DNA from: Selaginella moellendorffii
Lineage: Eukaryota > Streptophyta > Lycopodiopsida > Selaginellales > Selaginellaceae
Direction of reading: 5' to 3'
Length of the DNA stretch: 64,000 bases
Assembly (NCBI RefSeq): GCF_000143415.4
Contig: NW_003314310.1
Location: 31,194-95,193, forward strand
A program made the translations under genes and the position numbers. Shown piece after piece: positions 20,217 through 33,440 of the stretch (within the stretch, counting starts at the first letter, position 1; every line of letters starts with the position of its first letter). Below the pieces are notes generated by a model that saw nothing but the letters and a program-made list of their open reading frames with translations, was not told the origin of the DNA and searched no databases.

Positions 20217-22440
20217 TTTCTTCTTTATCATTTGCTTCTTTTCTTTCACTTTACTTTCATAGTTTCTATAAAGGGTGTTTCTCTACTAGACCATAGCTCT
20301 TGCCTTGGATTTCAAAGCTTAGGCTACATTGCTGTTTGTATGGCAATTCCTCACTTGGCTTAGGCTATGTTCCAAATTCTTTGGCCCTTCCCTTACCATT
20401 ACATTACTCCACACATTCCCTATATACATTCCAAATCATATATACTCATAAATCCATTACCAATCACTTCCAGCAGCATTGCCCACACTCACTTCCAAAT
20501 GCCCGTCTTTCATCTTTCATTTTTTCACCATCATCCACATTTCCATTTGAGTTCATCTTTACACCATATCATAGACACATATACACACACTAGCTGTCGC
20601 GAATGTGACTTTGGGTATCAAAAGTTACCTGTCGGCCACTCCTTACGGACACTCTTTCCTTACTGCCACGATGGTAGGAGGTTGGTATTATTAGACCCTT
20701 TATTAGTCCCTTTTGTTCAAGTGTTAGTAAATTGGACTTTGCATCTGTACTTGGCCGGATAAGCATAAGGACAGAATTCCTAAGTGTCTATTTAGTCAAG
20801 CATACTTAGCCTGGCTTTTTAGTTCTCTTTTGTTATGTCTTGCACTGGCTTAACAAAAACCCTCGTGTATTGAGATTGGTCCCTCAATATTGCTGGATGA
20901 TAACTTACCGTGTCTGCCAAACACCCTCGCTATCATGCCCTTTGTGTCAGTCTCATTTCGGTCCCAAATGCTATTTATGGAAAGCATCTAGATTGGCTCA
21001 TTTGGCATATCTACGAAATGTAGAGATTGGCTTGAACACAATGGCGTTCGTCCTATGTCCAAATTCACAATCTAGCACTATTCCATATTTAGTAAGTCTC
21101 GAGCTTGTCCTAGAGACTAACTCTTGATACTAAGGGAGGCTTGGGGTGAAAGCCCAAAGCATGTGTTCCTCAAAGGGGGGGGGGGGGGGGGGCTATGCGG
21201 GGTTCCAAATGTATAGTAGGGATAGTGGGTAGGTTGGGCATGACCGACCAACCTGAGGTATAATTTCGCTCCCGCTTGCGTGTCTGTCTTTGTTCTGCGT
21301 CCGGCTTGGGTCTAAGCCCAAGTTCCATTCCATGTTAGCTGGTGGAGTACCCATGTCCTCGCATTAGGCCACCGGTATGCCGAAATAGCGCCAGACTCTG
21401 TTTGGCTCCATTTTGGTCCTAGCATTGGGATGCTGGTTGCTCTAGGACTATTCCAAGTCACTCCAGGCTCCTGTCCCTTCGCTCCTTGGGCTATATGCTT
21501 GGGAGTTGCTCTGTGGTCCGGTTTCGTCACTCCTTGGCTCCATGCTTGGGAGTTTGGCACCGTTCCTTCGTTTAGTGGCCCAAGGCTCTGAACCTCGGGT
21601 TCCGCACCACTGTCCTTTGGACACATGGCATATGACATGTGGCATGTGTCATGTGGCATAAAGAGGGTTTAGGTTCTGCTTCGTGGTGTTATCCTATGGT
21701 GATTTACCATAGGATAAAGGGTCAAAACCACAACAGCAAAATTCAACACCTTATTGGGATGTGGTATTTTTGAGATATCAATGTGACTATTTGCTAACAA
21801 TGTGTTAGCTTTTCTGGAGTGACTTTCTTCCAACCAGATGACTCAGGGCACCTTGATGGATCTTTAGGTGATGCCATAAAAGCTGAAGCCACTTCCTTCA
21901 GCTCTAGCACTCAGTGGACACATGTCACCTTTCTTTACCATCAATCCAATGACTATGCCATCCTTTCTAGTTTTCTTCAATTTGACACATTAGACCACTC
22001 TATTATATCATTCCATCTTTCATCATTTCTGCACTTATCACTCTTTGGCAAAGCATCCCTTTTTCTCCTCTCGTTCTTTCTTGAATTTAGCCAATCTTTG
22101 GAGTATAACTAAAAGTCATTATGAGGCTTCATTTGCATATTACACTTTCTTGAGTTAAAATCGAGGTAAACATTATGTTCTTTGGGTACTCATTCTTTTT
22201 TTCCTATTAATCTTCTCTTGTTGTGGCATTAGCTCATTGTTGCATTCTCCTCATGTCACAATTTAAATTCTGGCACGAGAGAGTTGTATATTCTTAGAAT
22301 ATTCCCTCATCCTTGTATAAAGGCCCAAGAGAGGCTCAAGTATATGGTTCCACCCCATTTTCTCTTGCGCTTAAGTTTGGAATTACAATTTTATGAGCAT
22401 GTGTGTGAGGGATGGATCCACAATTGGGGCTGAAAAATGC
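20217..22440 (+). repeat. 3' untranslated/LTR region of family B, split by a solo LTR
   Basis: Sequence 20217-20594 continues at 21733 and matches 14400-15650 without the interruption. The part 22226-22440 matches 29873-30094, including the TATA-like TATAAAGGC context and GAAAAATGCCCCAA near the end, as expected of an LTR promoter and end region. No coding sequence was found. Confidence 0.5.
20595..21732 (+). repeat. Solo LTR of the 1.1-kb LTR family
   Basis: It begins TGTCGCGAATG and follows the whole course of 9865-11001, including a long G-run at 21175-21192. The 3' end is altered (CCACA in place of GTGCGCTACA). Flanking pentamers CTAGC and ACAGC are an imperfect target duplication. The uninterrupted site survives at about 14770-14790. 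Confidence 0.75.
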
Positions 22441-24009
22441 CCCAATAGTTAGTGAACTCAGTGTGACAAGCTAGCTTTTTTTTCTTGAGAGAATGGAGAG
22501 TTTTCTTGAGAAATTAAGAGAGATTTCAAGTTTTAGCAGCTAGATTCATGTTTTTAGAGACCCTAGGACTGCTAAGGGTCTTTGCTTCCATGAATCCAGA
22601 ACGTAGACTCAAAGATTTTCTCATTCTTGCTATAGTTTTCTACATTACCCCTTTTCGTTTGGTTTTCTAGCAATTTCTCATGATTGGGGTATGGATTTTA
22701 GTTTTTATTTCTTTGAATCAGTGCACCTTGGCATCCTCTTTCCAACAAGCTAAAGAGTGCCTTGTTTTGTGAAGAATTTGGCCACATACATGAAGTTTTG
22801 TTCATCACACTCCTTTATTTTTATAAAAACTTTCCAGCACTCTAAGCTTGTGATTCAGAGATTGATTCAGGAATTTCTTTTTTTAGGCTTGTAAATATAG
22901 AGATAAGCTTTCTAGAGAGTTCTTTCTTGGCAGCCAATTCACTCTAGGCTGCAATATGCAACAATTTCTCTCTCGTGGCATTGCACAACTCAAGCTTGCA
23001 AGTTTTTAGTTTGATTTTGGGAAAATTTGAGGAGCCATTCTTATGGAGATTATCATGGCTATGCTATTACTTTCTATAATGCCAAAGGTGAGTGTTTCTT
23101 GTGCTATGGAGTTCATTTTCTTTTCTTATCCTTCTTTTTGTCTAGAATTTGATGTTTGAGTCAATTGTTCTTGATCTTTTGGGCATTTTAATTCGTGATT
23201 TTGGTCTCATTCTCTTGGTCTAAGTCTAAAATTTTCATCAAGTCCATTTACACCCAATTTCATGTGCAAATTTGAGAAATTTCTATAAAAATGTTTTCCC
23301 CTTAAAGCATTTTGAGTGTTAGAGTTTGACTTTGTTTCTTTTCTCCATTATTTTTTGGTGAAAACATATATCCACATCCTACCAAGTAATTTCCATAACA
23401 TCCTTTGTGTCTTTTCCCCTTTTCTTTGCTAGATTTTTCTTTTCCTTCTGAGAAATTAGCATTTACGAGAGTGGCAGTGATTTTGGTTGGGAAACCTACA
23501 TAAGGATACTCTTTTATTTGGGGCTATCCCATTTGAATACTCTGTTCTCCCACAAGTCAAAGTTCTTAGTGCATTACATTTTCCACAACCTCGCATTTGC
23601 TGCACAGTGGATACTTTATGTTAGTTTGCACTTTTTCTAGTCAGAGATGACAACTAGCAAACTTCTATATAGTGCTTAGGGTATAGGGATGTTTTTCACA
23701 CCTTCTATGCAAGCTAGATTATTAAACTACTCTTTCCAGCAAGGAGGATTCATCATTCACAGATACCAAGTTAGGGAGTCCACCACCCATGGCTCTTCCT
23801 GAACAAATCCATATTCTATAATGAGGCACCAACTTCCCATACTTCTCTAGCAATCTCTGCTAAGACACATGTCAAGGATGATCACAAACTCCACGACTTC
23901 TTGCGATTGCTAACTAGTTGAGCAACAGTGTGGGTAGAGACACTCTTGGAGGCAGACATGGCTGACTACTCCATATTCAAAGTATCTTTTCAGGGTCATT
24001 TTGATTAGC
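22441..24009 (+). other. Leader between LTR region and gag of family B, no gene
   Basis: AT-rich sequence with many stops in all frames. Its position between an LTR-like region and the gag fragment suggests an untranslated leader. I could not identify a primer-binding site with confidence. Confidence 0.35.
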
Positions 24010-27000
24010 AGCAAGCAGAAAATCACTTACTCATGGATTTGTTCACTTTTTGGCAAGGAGCACGTAAATCTGTGCTAGAGTATGTGATGCAGTTCAGGTC
24101 TTACTGGAAGGAGTGTATCCAATGCAAGGTTATCACAAATGAACCTCATGGCATCAATACATTCATCTCTGGTCTCAAGGGAAATCTCCAACACAAGATA
24201 AGCGAGAGTTTCAAACATGTTGTGAGCCATTCGCTGCAGCAGAGATTCTAGTGTGGGATCTTCTCCAAAAGCTCAGGATTTCATGGGTAGAGGAGGCTTT
24301 CCTCCCACCCTCAAATGAGAGCTCATGTGCTGCTACAGTCCATTCTTCTCCAGCCCCGCACAGCAATGATAGAGTTCCCTTGGTGATCGAGAAGGCATAT
24401 TCGGGGCTTGTAAGATACATGGAGATCATCTAGCAGCAACAAAAAATGCAAGAGAAGTTACTTGAGGAGCTTAGAGCATGCCGCTTACAGTAGGCAGAGA
24501 GACTGAGACCCCTCCTCATTCTTGGTACTGCTCGCATTGCAACGTTATGACGCACAGTATGGACAGATGTTGGAAGCTTCACCCAAAACTTTGGCCACCT
24601 TCTGTCTAATGTGTTTAACAGCAGCCTCTAGTGGAAAACATATCTCATCCATGGTCATTAGATAGATACCAGCAACAACTCGAGTAGAAAGCAATCGAAG
24701 ACACCCCTTCATCGAGCTGTAGGAAGTCATCAATGAACATTAGCACGGTTTATGTTGTAGAGGACGATTATAAGGTGGCTGCTATGACTAGAGGGTGCAA
24801 GAAGGTTTCTCTTCCAGCCCAGATATTGATGGTGAGCAAGATCCAACACCAGTTTCCAGAACTTCGCCATCTCTCACGGTGTGGAAGTTACACCATGCTT
24901 CGGTATTTATAGCACCACCCACATCCTTGCCCACAACTTTGGATCCAACAAGAAAACATCCAACTTTCAGGGTGGGGTCTCTCAACTGCCCTCCACTCTT
25001 TCTTGCATCCCATAGGAGTTTCTTGCTCAAATTTCTGACACTCCAGTCTAAATCACACTTGGTGAGCTTTTGTGATGCATACCCGATTTTACTTCTCAGC
25101 TGGAGGCTTTTGCCATATCCTCAGGCATCCCTGTGGAACCTCAGCATGATGTGTATATCATCAACACTCATACCACTCATGATCCCAAAGCATTCTTTGC
25201 AGAGGTCTAGATTGGCAATAAATCCTTGATAGCACAAGCATTACTTGATTCTGGATCCCAGAGCAATATCATCTCCCTTGACTTGGCACACTCCAATGGC
25301 TTGGAGGTGGCTAGAAACAGAGTCATCATCCTCAAAACATTTGTCAATCACTCAGTGGTTCCTACAAGCATTTGCCGGAATGTCAAGATCTTGGTACAAT
25401 GAGTGGTTTCCATGCTAGATTTTCTTGTGGTGGACTACCAGCAGCTTGGATATGGAAAGCTAAAGGACTCTATCATGCTAGGACGGCCATGGCATCTCGC
25501 GGCCACTTGCATGACAATATGGTCTAAAGGCAAGTCAACGATCACTGACGGTATTCACAACGTGACTTTGCTCAATGCTCATGGCAGGTCACTACTTACT
25601 TCTTTGTCCCAAGTGGCTGTCACCTACAACTTTGATCTTGATCACACCTTGAAGGTTCTCTTCCCCGATCTTATTGAAGATGAGTTGCTACTAGAAATCA
25701 GAGTGGTTAAGTGCAATATGGTGGATTTATTTCATGCAGACTGGACCACGACTACACTGGACTTCTCTACCATCTTGTCACAAGTTCAGAGCCTCCTAGG
25801 TTTCAGGAAACCAGGTGCATCTGACTCATCACCTTCACTGGAATAGTGTAATGATGAAGCTAACACAGTAGCAACTTCTTCTACCATTTTGTCGACTACT
25901 TCATTGTTTGAGGATACTCAAGGGACCCCCACTTTACTTACCAAGACCATAATCCAGTCTGTGTCTGCACTGAATGCGGGTCAGGACGTGGATAATCACA
26001 AGAGTCACCCTGCATACCGAGACAACAGAACAGACTCCAATCTTTATCAATCCCATAGTTACTGAGGATGGGGTGTACACTGAGGATCTACCATCAGTTG
26101 GCCACCAATTGGACATCCTGCATGCAATGAGGGAGGAAGCAAAGAGAGACATCACCTCATCTACACCCGACTCTTCCCCTGCTGTTACTAAATGCGAACT
26201 TGAGGAGATTATTTCCCTAACCATTATATTTGAGATCCAGGATACGCTTGACTTCACAGCTTACTTTGATGGTTCTTTCTGCCCCAAGAACCACGTTGTG
26301 GGGTTGGTGTTTGGATACTTGATGCAAAAGAGAAGAATGTTTCTCACATTTCCACCACATTACCAATGTCTGCTAATGAGGCAGAATACTTGGCCGTGAT
26401 CACAGAAATGGAACTCACCATCTCTCACCAGATCCAGTGAGTTTCCTTTGTGGAATTAGTGGTCTGAGAACTTAACAGCATCTACCAAGTGTGCAGGGAT
26501 AACCTCTATGACTTATGGCAGCGTGTGATGGATCTTCGAGACCATTTTCATCAGGTCTACTTCTCAAACATCCCTCAAGAGGAGAAATTTTGTGCTGATC
26601 GTCTCTCTCACCAAGCTATCTCCACTATGCAGGCTCAAGCAGGTTCACCCTCATGGCAATGCTCCATTACAGAGCCCAACTTTGCTGTGGTCTTTGCAAC
26701 TTTCAATGAACCTCCGAGCTGCAGGGTGTACCTATGGACACTATCATGCACCAAATCACACTGCTGGACCCTGCCAGACTTGTGAAGTAAAACATGTGAC
26801 GATTCAACAACTCTCTTTTGCCAGACATCAAGATCGAAATCAATAAGTTGCTTGCTACAAGTTTTATTTACCCAGTAGAACACTCTCAATGGATCTCCAA
26901 TGTCATCCTAGCATGCAAAGCAAATGGCAAGCTCAACCTTTGCATAGACTTCAGAGCACTCATCCAAGTCATGGCCCACAACCATTTTCCTACACTGTTC

Positions 27001-28850
27001 TTGGACCAAATGGCCGGCCAACAGTTTTATTTTTTTATGGATGAATTCTTGGGCTATAATCAGCTCCATATTCATCCTTCTGATCGTGCACTAACTGCTT
27101 TTCACACACCCTAGGGAGTTTTCTTCTACAATATGCTCCCTTTCAGTATATGCAATGCAGAGGCAATGTTTCAATGATTCATGACACATGCTTTCCATGA
27201 TCTCTTGGGAGGAGCTCTATGTGTGTACATGGATGACTTATGCACAGCTTCCCAGATGTTCCAAGATCACCTCCAACATCTGGAATAGGACTTTATTCGG
27301 TGCCGACAACACCGTTTCTCACTCAATCCGGCAAAGTGCAAGTTCCGGGTCACAAAAGGCTATCTGCTGGGATTTGATGTCTCTGCTCAAGGCATTTCTC
27401 CACAAGCAGCCAAGTGCAGGGACATTTTACAACAACCTCCTCCTTCCACAGTGAAGCAGTTGCAAAGCTTTCTCAGCAGGACTGGATTCTTCAGGAGGTT
27501 CATCCAAGACTATGCCGCTCTAACATGTCCTCTGGTGGCCCTACTCAAGCATGACACCTCTTTCTCTTGGGGACACACTCAGAAACATGCTTTTGATCTC
27601 TTGCAAGAAGCACTGACGTCACCACCCATTCTCTCACCACCGGTATTGGGCCAACCATTTGAGATATTTGTCACGGTTGGAGATGAGCTGTTTGGGATTT
27701 GTCTGTGCTAATCTTCTGGGCCGGAAGAGCCCCCACATACAACATACTTTGCCTCTCACTCAGTCAAGGAGTCCAAGAGCAAGTTTCTTGAGGTGGAAAA
27801 AGACGTAGTGGCAGTGGTTTATACTCTCCAATGTTTCCGACACATTCCCCTAGGGAGTGATATCCTTGTCCATGTTTCTAACAATGTTCTAATGTTTCTT
27901 TTACAGTGAACCACTCATGCTCCACATACTTTATCATGGAAATTTGTGATTCAAGAGTTCAAGCCTCGTTTTGTGCTGAAGAAGAAGCACATTCTCGACC
28001 CCAACCAGTTGACGGTGGCTGTGGCTCAGGAGTTTGCAGTCCCAGCATCCCTGATTGAGGTGGCAAAGTACTTGGACACTGGTTCTATTCCAGACCACGT
28101 GTCCAAGACACAGAAGCAAGCTCTTGGGATCCAAGTACAGCAATATTGCCTTTTGGGAGGCTCCCTCTATCGCTGCACTGCACATGGGGTCCTGCTTTGC
28201 TGTGTCACTGAGGCTGAGATCCCCGAGCTCATGCAAGCTTTTCACTCATGCTCTAGACACTATGCAAGCAAAACAACAGCTCAGCTTCTTCTGCGACATG
28301 GTTTCTACTGGCCTTCCATTCATCATGACACAGCCAAGTATGCCAGCAAGTGTTTCTAGTGCCAGCAATTCAACCCCCACAACAGCATTCCCCATCTTTC
28401 ATTTCTATGGGGCCTTTCTTCAAATGGGGTTTAGACTTCATCAGCCTTATTTCTCCCCCAAGCTCACATGGACATCGATATATTTTGATGGCAACGGACT
28501 ATTTCACGAAGTGGATTGAGGCAGTTCCTCTCAAGTGAGCAGACTAGACATCTACAGCAAAGTTCCTATATGAGTTTATTGTGTGCCAGTTTGGAGTTCC
28601 AGCTGTTCTAGTATCTGACTGCAGTGGTGCTTTACTTGGACGAGTTGTGGAGTATCTCTTGCAGCAGCTTCATGTCCAACATGTCAAGAGCAGTAGCTAC
28701 TATCCATAATCCAATGGGCAAGCTGAGTCCAGCAACAAGATCCTCAAGGCCATCCTCTCCAAGCTGGTGGACGAGCTCCACAGTGGCTGGGTCCTTTCTT
28801 TATCAAGTCTACCACTCTTGGAGGAGCATACACACTCACAGATGAGACTG
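24010..28850 (+). pseudogene. Decayed Ty3 gag-pol (family B): gag, protease, extra RNase H, RT, RNase H, integrase
   Basis: A gag capsid piece (LFTFWQGARKSVLEYVMQF) starts near 24035. Protease follows with LLDSGSQSNIIS (about 25240) and a C-terminal SIMLGRPWH (about 25470). Near 26245 AYFDGSFCPKNHVVGLVFG, then ANEAEYLAVITEMEL and later CADRLSHQA, form a second, archaeal-type RNase H. Reverse transcriptase runs from about 26820 (KLNLCIDFRAL, then VYMDDL at about 27223-27240). The connecting RNase H has a degenerate VTVGDELFGICLC. Integrase shows an HHCC segment near 28240-28370, GLDFISLISP and ATDYFTKWIEAV, then the NGQAESSN-like region near 28710. Stops and frameshifts occur throughout, so no product is expected. 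Confidence 0.75.
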
Positions 28851-30094
28851 GACAGGAGCTCCCTCACTCTCACAATAACTCCCATCTCAAGTTGTTTCAG
28901 TGGTGAGATCTTTCTATTTTCTCTTTTCTTTTTATTTCTTCTCTCTTTCTTGCTTTTATTTCTGCTCTCACTCTTCTTACATCTTTCTTCAGGCCAGGGA
29001 ATCATGTGGATCAAGTCTCTTTCCATGGTGAACACACTTTGGCTGCATTATCAATTATATGAAGACTCCTCAACTCTTGCTAATTTGTGCTTTATTTCTT
29101 TGGCTTCTTTCCTTACATCAATTCCATCCTCACATTCTCATCACCACTCTATATCATCCATGCTCTAAAATTCCCTTCCACACACTCACACTATTGTTGC
29201 CCAGCTCTCACTACACATACCTAATGTACTCTTTCACATTTTCCGCCATTCATCATCTATTCATACTAGACACTTGGGGACAACACTTTATCATAAAGGC
29301 TCTTCCAGACAAGTAGCAACAAAAATTAAGACATTCTCATGCACAACATACAAGATATCTGATGGATCAGTCACATGCTGCAACTTTCTTTTCTTTGGAG
29401 TTGATTTCTTCTTCACTAAGAGATCCTGACCACAGCAAGCATCCATTCTCTATGCTTTCTTTTTCATTCTCGGTCAAAGTTTTGAGCACAGACTACATGA
29501 GCTTGAGGCGTCATTAGCATATTCATTTTGTAGAGTGTGGGAGCCAAGTTTAAACTTGTTTCCATTTGGTTTTCTTGCTCTTTTTTCCTTATTTTTCCCT
29601 CTTCTCCTACTTTTTTGAGTCTCTAATTCAACTACATAGTTTCCTATTGGGTTTTCTCTATATCTTTGAATTTTAAACTCCTCTCCCATCTTTTACTTTC
29701 ATCTCCATTTTTTTTTACTTTTACTTTCAATTTTTCTTTTGTTGTTTTCTTTTCCATTTTCTTTGTTTCAGTAGTCACCCTCTCTGGACACTTCATTCTA
29801 GCATATGGGACCATCTCAGCTGTGGGTTCTTACATGCTGAAGTCTTATACATCCCACCAGTGGTTGCTTGTTGTAGTGCTAGCTCATCATTGCCTTCTCC
29901 TTGCATTATGGTTTATATTCTGGCTTGAGAGAACATAGGGAATATTCTATGCCCTTGTAATATTCCCTCATCCTTGTATAAGAGAGGCTTAAGTATAAGG
30001 TTCCACCCCATTTTCTCTTGCACTTGAGTTTGGAGCTACAACTTTGTGAGCATGTGAAGGATGGATCCACAGTTGGGGATGAAAAATGCCCCAA
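28851..30094 (+). repeat. 3' untranslated/LTR region of family B behind the pol pseudogene
   Basis: CT-rich tracts resemble 14400-14480 and 20217-20290. The part from about 29873 matches the region before 22440, including ATTCCCTCATCCTTGTATAA and a GATGGATCCACA phrase, and ends CCCCAACA at about 30094. This places the 3' LTR end here. Its start is not clear. Confidence 0.5.
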
Positions 30095-30550
30095 CACTCT
30101 TTCCATATTTTTCTTGACTTTTTCTTTCACATTAGGTTTTAGTTTGACTACAAGGTTTCCCATCGAGTTTTCTTCCTTATCTTCAAACTTCACACTACCC
30201 TTTTCTTTTTCTTTTTCCATTTTGTTTTCCAGAGTTTCTATTAGTTTACCTAATTACCAGTAGTTGGGATCAGTAGTAGAGGTACACTCTACACTCTTCG
30301 GAGGGTTCTCATGTGTCTGAAGCCAATGCAATCCACCATGGCCACATGTTAAGGCATGGCCACTTAGAGAGTGTGAGAGTGACAAAGAAAATATTTTGAT
30401 TCCTAAAATATTCCTAAAACATTCCTAATCTTCCTTGTATAAAACCCTTGCCTCACAAGGACAGGGGGGGGATTTGTAGAAAGATTGGAGCATTTTCTCA
30501 TGTTTGAGCAAGCATTGCAGAAGCATCCCTCATTTCCCCAACAAAGCTTC
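30095..30550 (+). repeat. Second LTR-end fragment of family B
   Basis: Resembles 15320-15650: a T-rich start, then ACATTAGG, CATGTTAAGGCATGGCCACTT and an end in TTTCCCCAACA at about 30543. No coding region was seen. Confidence 0.45.
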
Positions 30551-30605
30551 TCTCCCTCACTTCTAAAGAATTGAAAGATTCTCTTATAAGGCTTTAAATA
30601 CCCAT

Positions 30606-30911
30606 TTAAGAGTCCAATCCAAATAGCATGAAGTAGCAATCTTGGTGGTTGATAACCATATTGACCAAAATCTCTTCCGTCCAATTTGAATTGACAAAAT
30701 CCCAAATGAACCCCAAAGTATACATAGGTTCACCACTCACCCCAATAATTGTTGCTGATTTGAGCTCCACCAGATGCTCCAGCTTGAGGTGCTTCACAAC
30801 CTCAAGGACTAACTGATTAGCACTAGAATCTAGCAACACCTCAAGCTTTTGGCCACAAATCATTGTTTTCATAATTGCATGAGGTTGTTCTGGATAATCC
30901 TTCTCAAACAT
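30606..30911 (-). pseudogene. Ty3 aspartic protease fragment
   Basis: The minus-strand frame reads VLLDSSANQLVLEVVKHLKL and later IIGVSGEPM. This fits a retroelement aspartic protease with the DSGA active site altered to DSSA, followed by the conserved hydrophobic strand. Upstream on the same strand (to about 32520) lie gag pieces. The short length and altered active site mean a dead copy. Confidence 0.5.
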
Positions 30912-30969
30912 GGCAAAAGCACCACTAAGGCCCTCCAGCCATCAATAGTAATGAGGATCTGCTGGAGCT

Positions 30970-31630
30970 GAAATTGTACAAGAGATTCCTTTATATACTT
31001 TGTCATCTCTTGAGTTCAGTATTTGGCTCCCTTGGAGGTGGTTTTATCCTTTCTTCCATAGCCTTGGCCTTCTCAGCTGCAGTCCTCTTGTTACATTCTT
31101 CAATTCTTCTGTTTTCATTCTCAAGTATGAATCATATACAATCACAGATCCTCTTCTTCATTATTGTGTTTAGAATCTAGCTCATCTGTCTCTTCCAACT
31201 CCACATTGCCAGCCTCATTGAGCTCCTTGGTCATACCATAATAGCAGCTTAAGTCCTCTAGTTAAGGGGGCAATCCCTAGCCCAATAATCCCCTTCATAC
31301 TTGAAATATTTACCCTGTCTATTGCTTTAGACTTGATCTACCACCTTTTTACCAAAGGCCACCATCTGGGGTCCATTTTGAGTTGGGCTTTTGTTTCTTA
31401 TGTGAGGTTTGTGGTCAAGCTCTTGACCTCCTTATGCAACTTTTCTGCAGTAGCATCTTCCACATTCTTCACTTGGTCTGTAAATTTCACCATCTTGTTC
31501 ACCTTAGGAATCTCTGTCTTATAGATATCTTCTCCAAGTTTGAACTCAAGTGCTTGTGTTACTGCCTATGCATATGACTCCTATAAAGTGTTCTTCATAC
31601 AATCTTTCAATAGAGTCCTCAATCCTTCAA
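30970..31630 (-). other. Degenerate minus-strand gag region, no clear frame
   Basis: This lies between the protease fragment and an inserted LTR. Short minus-strand stretches are rich in Lys and Glu as in a gag linker, but no domain can be named. Confidence 0.3.
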
Positions 31631-31633
31631 GAG

Positions 31634-31825
31634 AAATAACCAAGCAACCAAAGACAACAACTCAAAATATGAATTATAAGGGGTTTAAATAAAGAGGGAA
31701 AAGGCAAAGTGTACCCTCTTTTCCAATTAGTTAAGGGCATTGGGCTACTTAGGGTTAAGTGTCCTTGGGTTTGAATAGTATTGAGCTAAATAACCTCTTG
31801 GGAAGTTTAAATTTAGGAGCTTACA
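31634..31825 (+). repeat. LTR of the 195-bp family with primer-binding site
   Basis: This is the reverse complement of the copies at 39639-39833 and 62374-62568, with a damaged start. It ends GGAGCTTACA and is followed by TTTGGTATCAT, a degraded initiator tRNA-Met primer site. That fixes the plus orientation for the family at this site. Confidence 0.6.
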
Positions 31826-31984
31826 TTTGGTATCATATAAAGTCTCAAGTCTAACTCTGTTAGTTCGCTAGGGAAATCATATTATATGTTGAAATTAATA
31901 TTTAGTAGGTTTAATTTGCCTATGGCTCGAAGGGGTAGGGTGTCAAGAGAGTGAGGCTCTCAGGAGACCTATGCTCTCTTGACA

Positions 31985-32190
31985 CCTATGGCAAAGAGAA
32001 GGCCAAATTCAGGAGCATATAGGCCTCAATTGCATTGTAAGGCAACTCAAGGCATTTGTAAAAGTCTGGACAGTTTCACTGCTGAATGACCTTCTGAGGA
32101 GAAGTCTAAATTCAGGAGCTTACAAAGCCCAATTACATTGCAAGCCAACTTAGGGCATTTGCAAAATTCCAGACAGTCTTACTGTTTTTC
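31985..32190 (+). repeat. Two tandem units of about 100 bp
   Basis: Two imperfect copies contain AAATTCAGGAGC, CAATT-CATTG, AGGGCATTTG or AAGGCATTTG, and GGACAGT or AGACAGT. They lie in the leader behind the LTR at 31634-31825. Confidence 0.55.
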
Positions 32191-32279
32191 TGAGTGCTTG
32201 TGGCAAGTTCATATAGGAGTCTTCAATTATCAAAGTTGAGAAACCAATCTCTAAACTTCCACTCAAGCCAATGGTGCCT

Positions 32280-32520
32280 AATCTCACATCCCTCTGGATC
32301 CCCTAGGAAATCTTCCTTTCAAGAATTCCACTAAACCTTGGCCAGTCCAATGGACATTGCACTTTCAGCCCATAGCAAAGTGTTGTAGTCTAACTAACCA
32401 TTCAATTTTGCTATGAAAAAGGTTGCCAACCAGTTTTGATTCTCAATTGGTTTACCATCTCCCTTGAAACTAGGCAATTTAAACTTGCTAAAGATAGTGG
32501 CATCTCATTCACATGGTGTA
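32280..32520 (-). pseudogene. Ty3 gag capsid fragment
   Basis: The minus strand reads FKLPSFKGDGKPIENQNWL followed by LDYNTLLWAESAMSIGLAKV, a usual start of the retrotransposon gag capsid domain. Stops flank it. A close relative is at 62590-62780, also on the minus strand. Confidence 0.55.
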
Positions 32521-33440
32521 GTAAGACCTCATAATCCTCTAAACATCCTAGGAGGATTTATCAATTGTCCTTAGCATACACTTCAAACATAGAGCTGTAA
32601 GCAACTAAGAGATGAGGATCTTACTTCTAGTGAACACTTAAGTATCTGCATAGCTTAGTTCTTTTATTCCCCAACTAGAATAATGATTTCCCCCAAATCC
32701 TTGTTATCCTCTAGCACAAATTCTCCTTGCACAACTCCTAGGGAATATCCACACATCTTCACATCACACCCTTCAATCAAACATGACTTTGACTATTTCA
32801 AGGGTTTGGACAGCACATGGACATATGGTGTGGAAATGGGATGGAACATGCATAATGAATGATGAATAATGGTGTCATGAGTGACCAAATGAGTGAATGG
32901 TGAATATGAAAATGGAGAGGATGATATGTAGAGGATAGAATGAAATGATGTTGATAAGAACTTGGTATCTAACTTGGTATGACAATCTGATTAATAATCT
33001 TGGTAGTTAGGAATAAGGTACCACCATTTCTTGTCTGTGAAAAGTCTCTAGTGAGTAAGGTTTCTTTAATCCTGGTGTGGGGAGACTAGCAGCTGGAAAG
33101 GGTGCATTTGACTAAAGTGCTTATTGGGTCGTAAGCCCACATTACCAATGGATATTCTGCCACGTGGCCAGATGTGTGGCGATTTCTTCTAAAAACATGG
33201 AAGCACAAAGTCAATGGGAGTAATAGTGCAAATTAAGATCTAAAGGGCAAGTTTGATTGTTCCCCCTTCCTTGGTATCAAAGGGTAGTAAAATATTACAT
33301 ATCCTATCATTTGGTCGTGTAGGGAGTGAGACTAAATAGAGAGATCTGTCATCTTTTCTAGAAATAGCAAGAGAATCTCCAGTATTAGCATTTGTATATA
33401 AGGCATATTTATAGAATGTAAACTATAAAACTATAATCTA
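32521..33440. other. Unassigned sequence with an inverted copy of the copy B target repeat
   Basis: No gene was seen. About 33000-33330 is the reverse complement of the dispersed repeat at 41940-42330, recognisable by ATTCTGCCACGTGGCC and by the complement of GGACCAAATATTAGGATATG. Confidence 0.45.
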
